Assembly (NCBI RefSeq): GCF_000582685.1 | Contig: NZ_KK073768.1 | Location: forward strand, 5,105,093-5,169,092 | DNA from: [Scytonema hofmanni] UTEX 2349 | GTDB lineage: Bacteria > Cyanobacteriota > Cyanobacteriia > Cyanobacteriales > Nostocaceae | Direction of reading: 5' to 3' | DNA: 64,000 nucleotides | Shown: piece after piece, positions 38,253 through 46,909 of the stretch | How positions within the stretch are numbered: the stretch's first letter is position 1 | How the letters are laid out: every line of letters begins with the position of its first letter | Notes under the pieces: generated by a model | Seen by the model: the letters and a program-made list of their open reading frames with translations, nothing else | Told to the model about the DNA's origin: nothing | The model's database searches: none | Made by a program: the position numbers and the translations under genes

Positions 38253-38316
38253 TACGTTGGCTCTTTGCGATTGCAAGCACAATCAATAACTTAATAATTC
38301 AAGGAGAAACTTGAAA

Positions 38317-38598
38317 ATGGCTGGTTTTGAAATTTGGTCTGAAATAACTACTCAGGAAACTGACTTTGATGGGGCTAGACATACTGCAACATCTGGTTGG
38401 GATAGCAACACCGCTCCTGAAAATTATGTAATTAATCGCGATCAAGTCAAAGTGGAATGGATATCCCAAAATGGTTCAGAAAACTCTTACGATCTCACTT
38501 ATGACGATTGGGTTGAACTTGTGCCTGGAACAAGTCTCAAGTTTCCACGAACAATAATCGCAGTAAATGTTTTCATAGGGCTTGAGTTTTTAAACTAG
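38317..38598 (+). CDS. Small hypothetical protein
   Basis: I do not recognise this 93-residue, beta-rich, acidic protein (MAGFEIWSEITTQETD ... VELVPGTSLKFPRTIIAVNV). It has no signal peptide or membrane helix. AAGGAG at 38302-38307 gives a good ribosome site for ATG 38317. It probably forms a unit with the secreted protein upstream. Many Trp and Asp residues and the closing hydrophobic strand suggest a small beta-sandwich. Confidence 0.5.
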   Translation: MAGFEIWSEITTQETDFDGARHTATSGWDSNTAPENYVINRDQVKVEWISQNGSENSYDLTYDDWVELVPGTSLKFPRTIIAVNVFIGLEFLN

Positions 38599-38619
38599 TT
38601 TAGGCATATTAATTTTCAG

Positions 38620-38853
38620 GCGATCGCACTTTCGATAACTCGATAATTTCATGCGATCGCCTTCCATGACACGATTTTTTTAGGCGATCGCACTCTCAAT
38701 TACACGATTATAGCGATCGCACTTTCTCCCGACACGATTATATAGAGCGATCGCACTTTCTCCCGACACGCTAATTTCATGCGATCGCCTTTTATTACAA
38801 GATTATTTTAGGCTATCACTGTTTCCCATAACCCTGTAATTTCATGCGATCGC
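38620..38853. repeat. HIP1-centred 33-34 bp repeat array 1
   Basis: GCGATCGC octamers begin at 38620, 38653, 38684, 38713, 38747, 38781 and 38846, with a degenerate GGCTATCAC unit near 38811. Spacing is 29-34 bp. Each is followed by a related tail, ACTTTCTCCCGACACGATTA or ACTTTCGATAACTCGATAAT. This is a true tandem repeat and not mere HIP1 frequency. Confidence 0.85.
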
Positions 38854-38901
38854 GTTCTTTAGCAGAGCGATTAATGTTTCAGAACTAGACTTTTTATGGC
38901 T

Positions 38902-39132
38902 TCAATGTGCCGTTGATATAACCTGAAATGGGATATTCTCTAGAACAATTTGTGGCAACTGACCCGATCCAATAACCTGTTTTGCATCAAGAATTTCTAC
39001 ACCAACTAAAACTTCACCTGCACCAATATTTAATGCTATTTCATCATTTAAGCGCAAAGTACGACATTCATGATATCCATCGACTAGGCGAATATAAAGT
39101 GAGTCAGTTTCTTGATCATAACTAATTTTCAT
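38902..39132 (-). CDS. DUF2283 family protein, putative antitoxin partner
   Basis: A 76-residue protein with the DUF2283 pattern: MKISYDQETDSLYIRL, LNDEIALNIGAGEVLVGVEILDA. It starts 13 bp after the DUF4258 gene on the same strand. The DUF4258-DUF2283 pairing is common and is taken as a type II toxin-antitoxin-like module. Family assignment is strong; toxin neutralisation is inferred. Confidence 0.8.
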   Translation of the reverse strand: MKISYDQETDSLYIRLVDGYHECRTLRLNDEIALNIGAGEVLVGVEILDAKQVIGSGQLPQIVLENIPFQVISTAH

Positions 39133-39145
39133 AGGGTCACTTTCT

Positions 39146-39400
39146 TCAAAAATAAAATGTATACACAGTAATCACTACAATCTCTGTCTCGTTTTCGGCA
39201 ATGATTGGCGAAACTCGTTTAATAGCATAGGAGCGTCCTTGCCATTCTCCATTGAACTGAAAGTCGTAACGATATTCAAGTCTGCCTTGCTTGGCTGGCT
39301 TTTGATTGCCATTAAGAATTGCTTCAGTAACTTCTAGCTCATTTGTACCACGCTCTATGCATTGCGATAAAGAGTGTTTGGTAAAACGAATTGGCTTCAT
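39146..39400 (-). CDS. DUF4258 family protein, putative RelE/ParE-like toxin
   Basis: An 84-residue protein with the DUF4258 pattern: FTKHSLSQCIERGTNELEV near the start, a central GRLEYRYDF strand and the closing IVVITVYTF. The fold is related to RelE/ParE-type small ribonucleases or gyrase poisons. It is the first gene of the pair with DUF2283. The start is ATG 39400; a ribosome site of the AGGAG type (CAGGAGCAGG on the minus strand) lies just upstream. Confidence 0.78.
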   Translation of the reverse strand: MKPIRFTKHSLSQCIERGTNELEVTEAILNGNQKPAKQGRLEYRYDFQFNGEWQGRSYAIKRVSPIIAENETEIVVITVYTFYF

Positions 39401-39491
39401 AGAGTTTACTTGAACCTGCTCCTGTTAACACTATAACAACATATAAGCTAAGAAGGAGACCTGGGGCAATCTTTGATAAAAGTCTATTTGG

Positions 39492-39632
39492 GCGATCGCA
39501 CTTTCGATTACCCGATTATTTCATGCGATCGCACTTTTTCATAACCCGATTACTTCATGCGATCGCACTCTCGATAACACGATTATTTAATGCGATCGCA
39601 CTTTCGATAACTCGATAATTTCAGGCGATCGC
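39492..39632. repeat. HIP1-centred 33-34 bp repeat array 2
   Basis: Octamers begin at 39492, 39525, 39559, 39592 and 39625, a period of 33, 34, 33 and 33 bp. The unit reads GCGATCGCACTTTCGATAAC followed by ACGATTATTTCAT. The array lies between the DUF4258 gene and vapC, ending 14 bp before vapC's stop. Confidence 0.88.
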
Positions 39633-39645
39633 TTTTCTATCAATA

Positions 39646-40053
39646 TCACCAAATAGTTTGAATCGTTGTTAATGCCTGAATCCGCAAATCGCGGGTAACT
39701 AGGGGAAGACCTAAAGAAAAAGCAGTAGCTGCAATAATTCTATCAGGCATATCAGGAACAGTTACTCGGTCGATTTGTCGAATTGCTCCCGAAACATTAC
39801 GATCCAAAGGTGCTAATACGATACCTACATTAGGGTTATCTAAAGCATTTATAATTCGTGTTAATACCTCTTCAGTGAAGCGTCCCTTTTCAACCAAATA
39901 AGCAATTTCAACTACTGAGATAGCTGATACATAAATAGGATTACCATTATTAACTGCTTCCTCCAAAGCTGTTAAGGCAGTTTCTGATAGTCTCTCTAAG
40001 TCAAAAATATACCAAATTAAAGTGTGTGTATCTGCAACTACTGATGTCATCAA
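39646..40053 (-). CDS. vapC: VapC-type PIN-domain toxin
   Basis: A 135-residue PIN-domain ribonuclease. The acidic residues lie in VVADTHTLIWY (Asp), SVVEIAYL (Glu), MPDRIIAATAFSLGLPLVTRD (two Asp). It would cleave RNA, commonly initiator tRNA, when freed from its antitoxin. It overlaps the upstream antitoxin gene by 4 bp, the classical coupled arrangement. Length and motifs are intact. Confidence 0.9.
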   Translation of the reverse strand: MMTSVVADTHTLIWYIFDLERLSETALTALEEAVNNGNPIYVSAISVVEIAYLVEKGRFTEEVLTRIINALDNPNVGIVLAPLDRNVSGAIRQIDRVTVPDMPDRIIAATAFSLGLPLVTRDLRIQALTTIQTIW

Positions 40054-40274
40054 ATGATATCCCTGGGAAAATTACCCCACATTTCTTGCCGCGCTTGGGC
40101 AATGTCTTCTTCTGTAATATCTATTTTTAAATCACCACATAACCCTCTAACGCTACGCAAGGGAGTTTTAGGAGTATTTTTTTGATACAAAAATTCGGCA
40201 AAATTCAATAACTCTTGCTGCTTATCTACAGGTAGCTGGCGCAATTTTTCTAAGACTGCTTGCTCAATATTCAT
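40050..40274 (-). CDS. VapB-like antitoxin (DUF2281 type)
   Basis: A 74-residue protein. The start MNIEQAVLEKLRQLPVDKQQELLNFAEFL is the DUF2281 helix pair, followed by a C-terminal toxin-wrapping tail (ITEEDIAQARQEMWGNFPRDI). It lies directly upstream of vapC with a 4-bp ATGA overlap and so is its cognate antitoxin. It probably autorepresses; no operator was identified. Confidence 0.85.
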   Translation of the reverse strand: MNIEQAVLEKLRQLPVDKQQELLNFAEFLYQKNTPKTPLRSVRGLCGDLKIDITEEDIAQARQEMWGNFPRDII

Positions 40275-40362
40275 GTATTTATCACCTTTTTTAATTACAT
40301 ATTACCTTGACTATAATTAAAAGGATAAAAAGATATTGCGGAATGGATTAGGATTATTAGTT

Positions 40363-40475
40363 GCGATCGCACTCTACATAACCCAATAACTTTGACGCGA
40401 TCGCACTTTCTCCCGACACGATAATTTAATGCGATCGCGAAGCGAGTAAAGAGCGAAGCGCAGATCGCACTTTCT
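40363..40475. repeat. HIP1-centred 33-34 bp repeat array 3
   Basis: Octamers begin at 40363, 40397 and 40431, and a degenerate CAGATCGCAC unit follows near 40461. Tails read ACTTTCTCCCGACACGATAA. A further single unit stands at 40998. The apparent ORF across this array is not coding. Confidence 0.8.
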
Positions 40476-40553
40476 CCCGACACGATGATTTTAGGCGGTT
40501 CATAATGTACTATCGGTTGAAATAAAAGAATATCTTGCTGGATTATTAATCAT

Positions 40554-40760
40554 TTAAGGAGAAGTTTCAGCATTTAAAGCTTCTAACATAATATTGGCAG
40601 CTTCGACAGCATCGTAGGGAGACCAAACTGGGTAGGATGCATCAGATTGTATCAGGTTATTTTCTTCATTTGATAGTTCAGTAGCTAAAAGTTTAATCAC
40701 CTGAAGTTTACCTGCACGATTGAGTTTGCGTAATTGTTCTATTAACTCAGTAGGGAGCAT
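40554..40760 (-). CDS. Orphan antitoxin-like small protein
   Basis: A 68-residue protein starting MLPTELIEQLRKLNRAGKLQ and ending in a YPVWSPYDAVEAANIMLEAL segment. This helix-then-tail layout is shared by small cyanobacterial proteins encoded beside PemK/MazF-like or PIN toxins. No intact toxin adjoins it; a toxin-like remnant lies 260 bp upstream (41016-41132). The role is inferred from appearance and context. Confidence 0.6.
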   Translation of the reverse strand: MLPTELIEQLRKLNRAGKLQVIKLLATELSNEENNLIQSDASYPVWSPYDAVEAANIMLEALNAETSP

Positions 40761-40810
40761 CCCAGTTTTTCAAACGCCCACAGGCGCGAGATTCCTGGGG
40801 CTATAAAAAC

Positions 40811-40893
40811 AAAGCCTGCCTTCGCAGGCTATAGAAGTTTAGCCTGCGAAGGCAGGCTTCGTTTGTATAGCGATACCCTTCCAGGGTATTGAT
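40811..40893. repeat. Palindromic repeat related to the GCGTAGGCGG family
   Basis: AAGCCTGCCTTCGCAGGCT, a short spacer, then AGCCTGCGAAGGCAGGCTT and a GTTTGTATAGCGATACCC tail with a CCCTTCCAGGG stem. The two main stems are inverse copies of each other. Confidence 0.7.
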
Positions 40894-41015
40894 TCAAAAA
40901 GGTGGGATGCTCCCACTCAGTAGATACCATTTTTCAAATAAGACTTTATTGATTTGAGTTTAGCTTATCGCAAAGCGCGATGACACGATTATATAGAGCG
41001 ATCGCACTACCACAT

Positions 41016-41132
41016 CTATGGCAGCAAGTTAACCTGCAAAATATTACGCAATGCTTGAGTGTCAACTTCCTGGAGTTGTCCTAACTTTTTAAGAACTAGC
41101 ATTTTATCAATGTTAGTTAAAATTGGTTTGAT
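41016..41132 (-). pseudogene. C-terminal remnant of a PemK/MazF-like toxin
   Basis: The minus-strand frame reads IKPILTNIDKMLVLKKLGQL then QEVDTQALRNILQVNLLP and a stop at 41016. It resembles the last helix pair of MazF/PemK-family endoribonucleases (KLG-L...D-LR-IL). A stop lies just upstream and the beta-barrel body is missing. It is a relic in a toxin-antitoxin patch. Confidence 0.45.
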
Positions 41133-41148
41133 ATTATAAATTCAGCAC

Positions 41149-42072
41149 TTATGACTGAGTTTGGCGTTCGTCGAGCCAAGCTAATGCTGCACCAGCGGTT
41201 TCAGCGACAATGCTAATTAGGCGATAGAGAGCGATCGCACTGATGACTATAGCAGGTGGAAAGCGATTTTGTAATAAGGCGATCGCTGTGGCTTCAAATA
41301 CACCCAAACCCCCCGGAGCACCAGGAACGACAAACCCCACTAACCAAGCGAAACTAAAAGCACCCATTAATAAAGGAATTTGACTGAAATTCAACGGACC
41401 TAAAGCGAACATAGTTAATATAAACCCAAGGCTTCGCAGTCCCAAAAAACCGAGTTCTCCTAACAAAGGTCGCACGGGATAGCGTCTAATACTCACACTC
41501 GGATTTGACTTGGCAATAGTATTAGACATTCTCGCCTTCAAGCGTTGCAAAAATCTAATAGTCGGGTTCAAAAATCGGGGATGAACCACACAAAGCACTC
41601 CCAGCAAAGCCAGCAGTTGTGCTATTTGCGCCAATAAGTTGACATTGCCTGCTGCAAATGTGCCGCCAAATGAAATAATGATAATTAAAGCAGCTGCTGC
41701 CATCAGTAACGGTTCTAGCAATACGCTCAAGGTGGCTGCGCTTGGTAAAACATTGGCATTTTTGGCGGCAACAATTCGCCCGTAGTGATGCCAAATATTA
41801 CCTGGCAAATACTTGGCGATGTTTGTTTTGAGGTAAACTTGAATAAAATGGACAGATTCTACAGGTTGATTTAACTCTTGCAGAACCCAAGTCCATACCC
41901 AGCCTGCCCAAGTGTGTGCAAGCATTGTTACGCCTGTAGCGATCGCTATAATTGCCCATCCAACTCCATCAATGCGGATGGCTGTCACCTCAAGCCAGTG
42001 ATCCTTAAAAGCTCTGGCTAAAAAAAATAGCGTTCCCCCCAAAATTAGCCAGCGTAAAAATTGCTTCATCAT
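41149..42072 (-). CDS. Lysylphosphatidylglycerol synthase TM-region (UPF0104) membrane protein
   Basis: A 307-residue polytopic protein with about eight hydrophobic helices. The family signature is GNIWHHYGRIVAAKNANVLPSAATLSVLLEPLLM and GFVVPGAPGGLGVFEATAIALLQNRFPPAIVISAIALYRLIS. It corresponds to the flippase half of MprF without the synthase domain, so lipid or lipid-linked sugar translocation is the best guess. Preceded by a toxin relic, it stands alone; its promoter lies in the 600-bp gap to its right. Confidence 0.82.
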   Translation of the reverse strand: MMKQFLRWLILGGTLFFLARAFKDHWLEVTAIRIDGVGWAIIAIATGVTMLAHTWAGWVWTWVLQELNQPVESVHFIQVYLKTNIAKYLPGNIWHHYGRIVAAKNANVLPSAATLSVLLEPLLMAAAALIIIISFGGTFAAGNVNLLAQIAQLLALLGVLCVVHPRFLNPTIRFLQRLKARMSNTIAKSNPSVSIRRYPVRPLLGELGFLGLRSLGFILTMFALGPLNFSQIPLLMGAFSFAWLVGFVVPGAPGGLGVFEATAIALLQNRFPPAIVISAIALYRLISIVAETAGAALAWLDERQTQS

Positions 42073-42681
42073 TTTGGTAATTTAACTGATAAAATTTCCT
42101 ATGGCTGAACACCTAAAATATTATGGTAAATTTCCCATATATACCCAAGTTTTATAAAAATGTGAATTTCTCTTAACAAGTTTTCATATCCTCATCATTA
42201 TTAAACTTTGTCCTCAATTAAAAATTAGTGTTGATATTTCAGTTGTCAAAACGGCAAACAACTACAGATTTTGTGTAAGACAAATGTGAAGCCGCATCGA
42301 AAGTTTCCCATAAATTAATTAACTTCAATCTCAAGTTTTGCATAAGCAAGCATGAATTGATAACTAAATATTCATATAAGAGAAAAGAAAAGTAAATTGG
42401 CACAAGCGAATCCCAAATTAATTATAGTAGCTTATATCTCTCTTAAGTTAGAGAACAATGAAGTGAATGTAGTAGTGAAAATGTGACCTTCGCTAGAGGA
42501 AAAAGTTACCTTTTTTATTCTAAACTTAACAAAGTTGATTAAATATTCATCAACTTACCACCACGTAGATAAAACTCTTTTTTATCTGAAATTTGAGATT
42601 GTATAGAAATTTCAAACTTCAAAGTACTGGGTTATCCTAGTTAAAGTTTAACTTATTCACACAAACACAAGGAGTAACAAC
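42073..42681. other. Divergent intergenic region
   Basis: About 600 bp, A/T-rich, with no ORF and no recognised repeat. The 3' end carries AAGGAG (42670-42675), the ribosome site of the next gene. It should contain both divergent promoters. Confidence 0.5.
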
Positions 42682-43221
42682 ATGAGCAAAGTAATTGCTT
42701 GGCTAAAAAATATTCGCCCAATTAAAATATTGACGGTTTTGTGTATGGGGGTCTTACTGATTGTTACACAAGCTTGTGGTTCGGTAAATGCAGGAGAACC
42801 AAAAGCAGGAGCTAATTCTGAGATAGCCGTTCCCAAAGGTGATAAAGTTCTTAATCCCTACGAAGGTGGAATGAATAACTTCGGGGATACAGATCCCAGA
42901 GGAAAAGAAGTGAAACCTAAAGCTGAAGCTCTCAAGCAAAATGCTGAACAAAACCTCATTAACAAAACAAGTTCTTTCGGTGAAGGCACTCCTGGCAAGA
43001 ACCTTCAGCAAAGCGCTGAGGGTGCAAAAGATAAAATTGGCAATACAGCTGAGGATTTTGCGAAGGGAGTTCAGCGAGGAGTGGAAAATATCAAAGACAA
43101 CACTCAGGATGCTGCCGAAGACTTGACAAAAAATGCTCAACGTGCGGCTGATGATGCAAAGAAAAATCTTGAGCGTACAACTCAAGATGCAGGGGATGCT
43201 ATTAACAGAACAGTTAATTAA
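42682..43221 (+). CDS. Secreted LEA/apolipophorin-like hypothetical protein
   Basis: A 179-residue protein. The N-terminal hydrophobic segment (ILTVLCMGVLLIVTQACG) is a signal peptide, possibly lipoprotein-type with Cys near 32, though the lipobox is weak. From about residue 85 it is a long polar amphipathic helix with 11-mer-like repeats (AEDFAKGVQRGVENIKDNTQ, AAEDLTKNAQRAADDAKKNL), like LEA group 3 proteins. This suggests an envelope desiccation or stress protectant; not demonstrated. Confidence 0.7.
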   Translation: MSKVIAWLKNIRPIKILTVLCMGVLLIVTQACGSVNAGEPKAGANSEIAVPKGDKVLNPYEGGMNNFGDTDPRGKEVKPKAEALKQNAEQNLINKTSSFGEGTPGKNLQQSAEGAKDKIGNTAEDFAKGVQRGVENIKDNTQDAAEDLTKNAQRAADDAKKNLERTTQDAGDAINRTVN

Positions 43222-43263
43222 AGAACCTGATTAAATAAAGGTCTGTTTCTGAACAGCTTTATA

Positions 43264-43309
43264 AACGTTCGTAGCAGCAATTTAAAAATTGCTACTACGA
43301 ACGTTTTTT
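43264..43309 (+). terminator. Terminator-like long hairpin after the LEA-like gene
   Basis: AACGTTCGTAG and CTACGAACGTT flank GCAATTT/AATTGC, followed by TTTTTT. It lies about 45 bp after the stop codon and probably ends that transcript. Confidence 0.65.
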
Positions 43310-43320
43310 ATTCATAATTT

Positions 43321-43348
43321 GTAGAGACGTTCCGGTGGAACGTCTCTC
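43321..43348. repeat. GTAGAGACG-type hairpin repeat
   Basis: GTAGAGACGTTCCG-GTGGAACGTCTCT, nearly identical to the copy at 8004-8032. It touches the last codon of larC. Confidence 0.75.
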
Positions 43349-44591
43349 AATATTCAGTAACACCGTTTTTTGTATGCCAATTGTGTAATACCATCTGCTG
43401 AATTTCACGCCAAGGAATATTGTTTTTTCGCGCTAATTCTGCACAATCTTCATATTCTGGCTGCACGTTTGCCCTAACTTCTTTCCCCATCCATGCAACT
43501 TTCACGCGCACGACACCATATTGAGTTTCCACTTGTTGAATTTCCCGTTGTAAAATGGCGCGTTCTTGAGTAGAGCGACGAATTCCTAAAGTGGTGGTTT
43601 CACGAAATAAAATGGCTTCACACTTAAGTAAATTTTCTGGATGGCAAATGACAGTTAATAGAATCCCAGGACGGGATTTTTTCATGCCGATCGCACAAGT
43701 AAATACATCCACAGCACCAGCAGCAAATAACGCTTCAAAAACATAACCGATCGCTTGGGGATTTAAGTCATCAATTTGAGTTTCTAATATTGATATCGTT
43801 TCTATTAAGGGAGAAATTGTACTTTCACCCAACCAAATTTGTAAAATATTCGGAATCGGTAAATTAATTGAACCTGCTCCCAAACCGACTTGTTTAATTG
43901 TCATTGGTGGTGGAGCACCAAAATCAGCCGCTAAAGTAGTAGCGAGCGCTGCTCCCGTCGGTGTCACCAATTCCTTGTCAATGCCGTTACTATAAACTGG
44001 ACAACTCCGCATTTCCCATAATTTCAACACAGCCGGCACTGGTACAGCCATCAAACCGTGTGCAGCGCGAACAGTTCCCCCACCAGTGGGTAACGCCGAG
44101 CAGTATAGTAAGGGCATTCCTTTTTCGTTGCTATCAATGCCCAACCAATCCAAACCCAGACAAGTACCGACAATATCCGCGATCGCATCCACCGCACCCA
44201 CTTCATGAAAATGAACTTTTTCCGGTGCAATACCATGCACCGCTCCTTCTGCCACTGCTAACTGCCGGAATACCGCCAAACTCCAAGCTTCTGCTCGTGT
44301 TGGCAACTCTGCATTGAGAATCATTTGCTCAATTTCTGGCAGATGGCGTCCATGATGGTGATGGTGTTCATCGTCATGATGATGGTGGTGAGTTAAATCT
44401 ACATGAACTTTTGTTGCCTGCTGACCGTTACGATGAACAAATTCTGCTCTTAACTTATACTCATGCTCAATTCCCAACTTATTCAGTTTTTCAATTAAAT
44501 ATTCTTCCGGAACACCTAGACTTACCAAAGCTCCCAGGCACATATCACCCGAAATACCCGTCGGACATTGAATGTAAGCGAATTTACTCAT
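43347..44591 (-). CDS. larC: LarC-type nickel-pincer cofactor / nickel insertion protein
   Basis: A 414-residue protein of the LarC (TIGR00299) family. The start [25 protein letters not shown], the central [18 protein letters not shown] and the [15 protein letters not shown] segments are diagnostic. A His-rich loop near residues 70-82 ([13 protein letters not shown]) probably binds nickel. In lactobacilli LarC adds nickel to the pyridinium dithiodicarboxylate cofactor of lactate racemase. LarA, LarB and LarE are not nearby, so the role here is inferred from family. Confidence 0.88.
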   Translation of the reverse strand: MSKFAYIQCPTGISGDMCLGALVSLGVPEEYLIEKLNKLGIEHEYKLRAEFVHRNGQQATKVHVDLTHHHHHDDEHHHHHGRHLPEIEQMILNAELPTRAEAWSLAVFRQLAVAEGAVHGIAPEKVHFHEVGAVDAIADIVGTCLGLDWLGIDSNEKGMPLLYCSALPTGGGTVRAAHGLMAVPVPAVLKLWEMRSCPVYSNGIDKELVTPTGAALATTLAADFGAPPPMTIKQVGLGAGSINLPIPNILQIWLGESTISPLIETISILETQIDDLNPQAIGYVFEALFAAGAVDVFTCAIGMKKSRPGILLTVICHPENLLKCEAILFRETTTLGIRRSTQERAILQREIQQVETQYGVVRVKVAWMGKEVRANVQPEYEDCAELARKNNIPWREIQQMVLHNWHTKNGVTEY

Positions 44592-44618
44592 ATTTTTTCC
44601 CTGATAATTTAATTATTA

Positions 44619-44646
44619 GTAGAGACGCGATTAATCGCGTCTCTAC
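44619..44646. repeat. GTAGAGACG-type hairpin repeat
   Basis: GTAGAGACGCGATTAATCGC plus GTCTCTAC, a perfect 28-bp palindrome. It lies between divergent larC and the Sua5/YrdC gene and is the closest match to the copy inside the NlpC/P60 gene. Confidence 0.8.
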
Positions 44647-44686
44647 AACAGTTATCCCCTTGTCCCCCTTGTCTACCCACTCCCCT

Positions 44687-45343
44687 ATGGCAACAATTTT
44701 CTCTGTCCATCCTGATAATCCCCAAAGCCGACGAATACAAGAAATAAAGGAGGCACTTGCTAGTGGAGCAGTAATGCTTTACCCTACCGATACAGTTTAC
44801 GCGATCGGTTGTGACTTGAATGCTAAATCGGCGGTGGAACGGGTGCGGCAAATTAAACAGCTAGCAAATGATAAACCCCTGACGTTTTTGTGTCCTTCCC
44901 TTTCAAATGTGGCAACTTATGCTTCGGTGAGTGACACAGCTTATCGAATTATGAAGCGCTTGATTCCTGGACCTTACACATTTTTGTTACCTGCCACCAA
45001 GTTAGTACCGCGACTAGTGCAAAGTCCCAAGCGGAAAACTACGGGGATTCGCGTACCAAATCATCCAGTGTGTTTGGCATTGTTAGCGGCTTTAGAAAAT
45101 CCGATTATTTCGACTTCTGCACATTTGCCCGTAGATAAAGAAGATGAGGAAATTGAGGTAGATATAGAGGATATTCTGTCGCGAGTAGATTTATTTGACC
45201 GTTTGGACAATTTGGTAGATGTGATTGTGGATACTGGCGAGGAACCCACATATGAAGTGTCTACTATTTTGGATTTGACGGGAGAGGAACCAGCGATTAC
45301 TAGGCGGGGTTTAGGCTGGGAGGAAGCAGTAGCTTGGGTGTAA
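44687..45343 (+). CDS. L-threonylcarbamoyladenylate synthase (Sua5/YciO/YrdC)
   Basis: A 218-residue YrdC-domain protein making threonylcarbamoyl-AMP for t6A37 of ANN-decoding tRNAs. Signatures: MLYPTDTVYAIGCDLNAKSAV, RVRQIKQLANDKPLTFLCPS, SPKRKTTGIRVPNHPV and ISTSAHL. It lacks the Sua5 C-terminal domain, so it is the short YrdC/YciO-like form. ATG 44687 (MATIFSVHPDNPQS) is chosen; the frame is open further upstream through the hairpin repeat and larC antisense. Confidence 0.9.
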   Translation: MATIFSVHPDNPQSRRIQEIKEALASGAVMLYPTDTVYAIGCDLNAKSAVERVRQIKQLANDKPLTFLCPSLSNVATYASVSDTAYRIMKRLIPGPYTFLLPATKLVPRLVQSPKRKTTGIRVPNHPVCLALLAALENPIISTSAHLPVDKEDEEIEVDIEDILSRVDLFDRLDNLVDVIVDTGEEPTYEVSTILDLTGEEPAITRRGLGWEEAVAWV

Positions 45344-45688
45344 TAAGTTTACTTCAGTTACTGCCTCGGTAATTTCGGAAAATGAGAAAAAAGATGCTCC
45401 AGTTTGCAAATTGTCATACCGATAACGCTGGGAGCGGCTATGATTGGGATGACGGCAAAAGTCGGCACAGTAACGGTTATAAGCGATTTTTAGCAATGGC
45501 ACATACCCTTGTGCCAGTCGCTATCCGGTTGCTGATGAAAAAACCGACACACCGACATCGCCGTAATTTTTGCATATTCTTTATACTCATACATATATGT
45601 GAGCAGGGCTTGTTATAAATATCTGAGGCTTGCCTTGGATGCTGTGTCTGCTTGAAGTTACGGTGCTATACCCCTCCTAGGAAAAGTC
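45344..45688. other. Intergenic region before the HetZ-related gene
   Basis: No credible gene. Short overlapping frames lack ribosome sites. The 3' end (CTCCTAGGAAAAGTC) precedes ATG 45689. Nothing else was recognised. Confidence 0.4.
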
Positions 45689-46909
45689 ATGAAAGTTAAC
45701 CTCGCCAATCTACCCATATCTGAACCATCTTTAGACAACCACGTTACGAGCGAAGATTTATCAGCAAGCAACGCCGATGCTTTGATAAAGCTGCTATGTA
45801 AGGAAATGCAAGCGGCTGTGAAAGCTACGCCTGCGAGTGTAGAATCTGTAGTCACACGCATCGCCAAAGAAGTGGAACGTATTTGCGATAAGAGCCATCG
45901 CATCCAAAATTCTGGAGAAATAAAGTCTTGGCAGCTAACATTAGCAAGGCATCGCCAGCAAAAATGCCTGCGTTACTATCAATTGGGTTCTAAACAAGGG
46001 CGTGTAGAATTACATAGCCATCTTGGTGCAATTGTTTACCGTCACATTGCAACAGCGGGCGGCGAGTTAAAATTTGAAGCTCGTTACAATCTGATTGAAG
46101 ATTTCTTACAAGCATTTTACATCGAAGCGATCAAAGCTTTTCGGCGGGAAAACGAATTACCGGAGAATTACACTCCCCGCACTCAGTTGGAATTAGCAGA
46201 ATACATGGCGTTTACAGAGCAGTATGCCAAACGCCGGATTAATTTACCAGGTGGTGCCAATCAGCAATTGATTATACTGCGTGCTCAAGGTTTTGCCCGT
46301 CGTCAGCCGCAGGAAACTACGGTTGATATTGAAATGGCGGTGGAATCTGCTAAAGGTGAAGAAGGAGAATCTTATCAGCGTAACTCGGCAGTGCAGCAAG
46401 TGCGATCGCAAATGCTTGCTCAAGCTAGTTTCGATCCAGCTGAAGAATCTGAGCGCGATCGCGTTATCGCTGAGTTGATGAAATATCTAGAATCTCAAGG
46501 TCAATCTGACTGCGTTGATTATCTCACCTTAAAACTCCAAGACCTGTCAGCACCAGAAATTGACTCTATTCTCGGTTTAACCAGTCGTCAGCGCGATTAT
46601 TTGCAACAGCGTTTTAAATATCATGTAGAAAAGTTTTCCAAGCAACACCATTGGCAATTAGTACATCAATGGTTGGGTGCCGGTTTGGATCACAAGCTGG
46701 GACTATCTTCGCAGCAGTGGGAAACCTTTTTGAATCAACTTTCACCGCAGCAACAGCAAATCTTGCAGTTGAAAAGTGCAAAACATAGCGATCAGGCGAT
46801 CGCCAAAGCAATTAAATGCACTCCCAAACAACTGCAAAAGCGTTGGACTCAACTTCTAGAACTTGCATGGGCTATTCGTAATAATAATTCTGAAGCCCAG
46901 GCTGGTTAA
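45689..46909 (+). CDS. HetZ-related protein
   Basis: A 406-residue helical protein resembling HetZ, a DNA-binding regulator of heterocyst differentiation. The segments RIAKEVERICDKSHRIQNSG, then LARHRQQKCLRYYQLGSKQGRVELHS, and RRINLPGGANQQLIILRAQ fit that family as I remember it. The C-terminal part (LSPQQQQILQLKSAKHSDQA then IAKAIKCTPKQLQKRW) is sigma-region-4-like. The usual hetZ neighbours patU5/patU3 are absent, so it is more likely a paralogue than hetZ itself. Single-gene unit. Confidence 0.68.
   Translation: MKVNLANLPISEPSLDNHVTSEDLSASNADALIKLLCKEMQAAVKATPASVESVVTRIAKEVERICDKSHRIQNSGEIKSWQLTLARHRQQKCLRYYQLGSKQGRVELHSHLGAIVYRHIATAGGELKFEARYNLIEDFLQAFYIEAIKAFRRENELPENYTPRTQLELAEYMAFTEQYAKRRINLPGGANQQLIILRAQGFARRQPQETTVDIEMAVESAKGEEGESYQRNSAVQQVRSQMLAQASFDPAEESERDRVIAELMKYLESQGQSDCVDYLTLKLQDLSAPEIDSILGLTSRQRDYLQQRFKYHVEKFSKQHHWQLVHQWLGAGLDHKLGLSSQQWETFLNQLSPQQQQILQLKSAKHSDQAIAKAIKCTPKQLQKRWTQLLELAWAIRNNNSEAQAG

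Noticed and set aside
38611..38860. CRISPR array suggested by regular 33-34 bp spacing
   Set aside because: The intervals are themselves conserved tails, not unique spacers, and no cas genes are present.
40295..40483. Minus-strand ORF over repeat array 3
   Set aside because: Its codons are read through the HIP1-centred repeats; no homology pattern.
45689..46909. Annotation as hetZ itself
   Set aside because: The usual patU neighbours are missing; a HetZ paralogue is the safer call.
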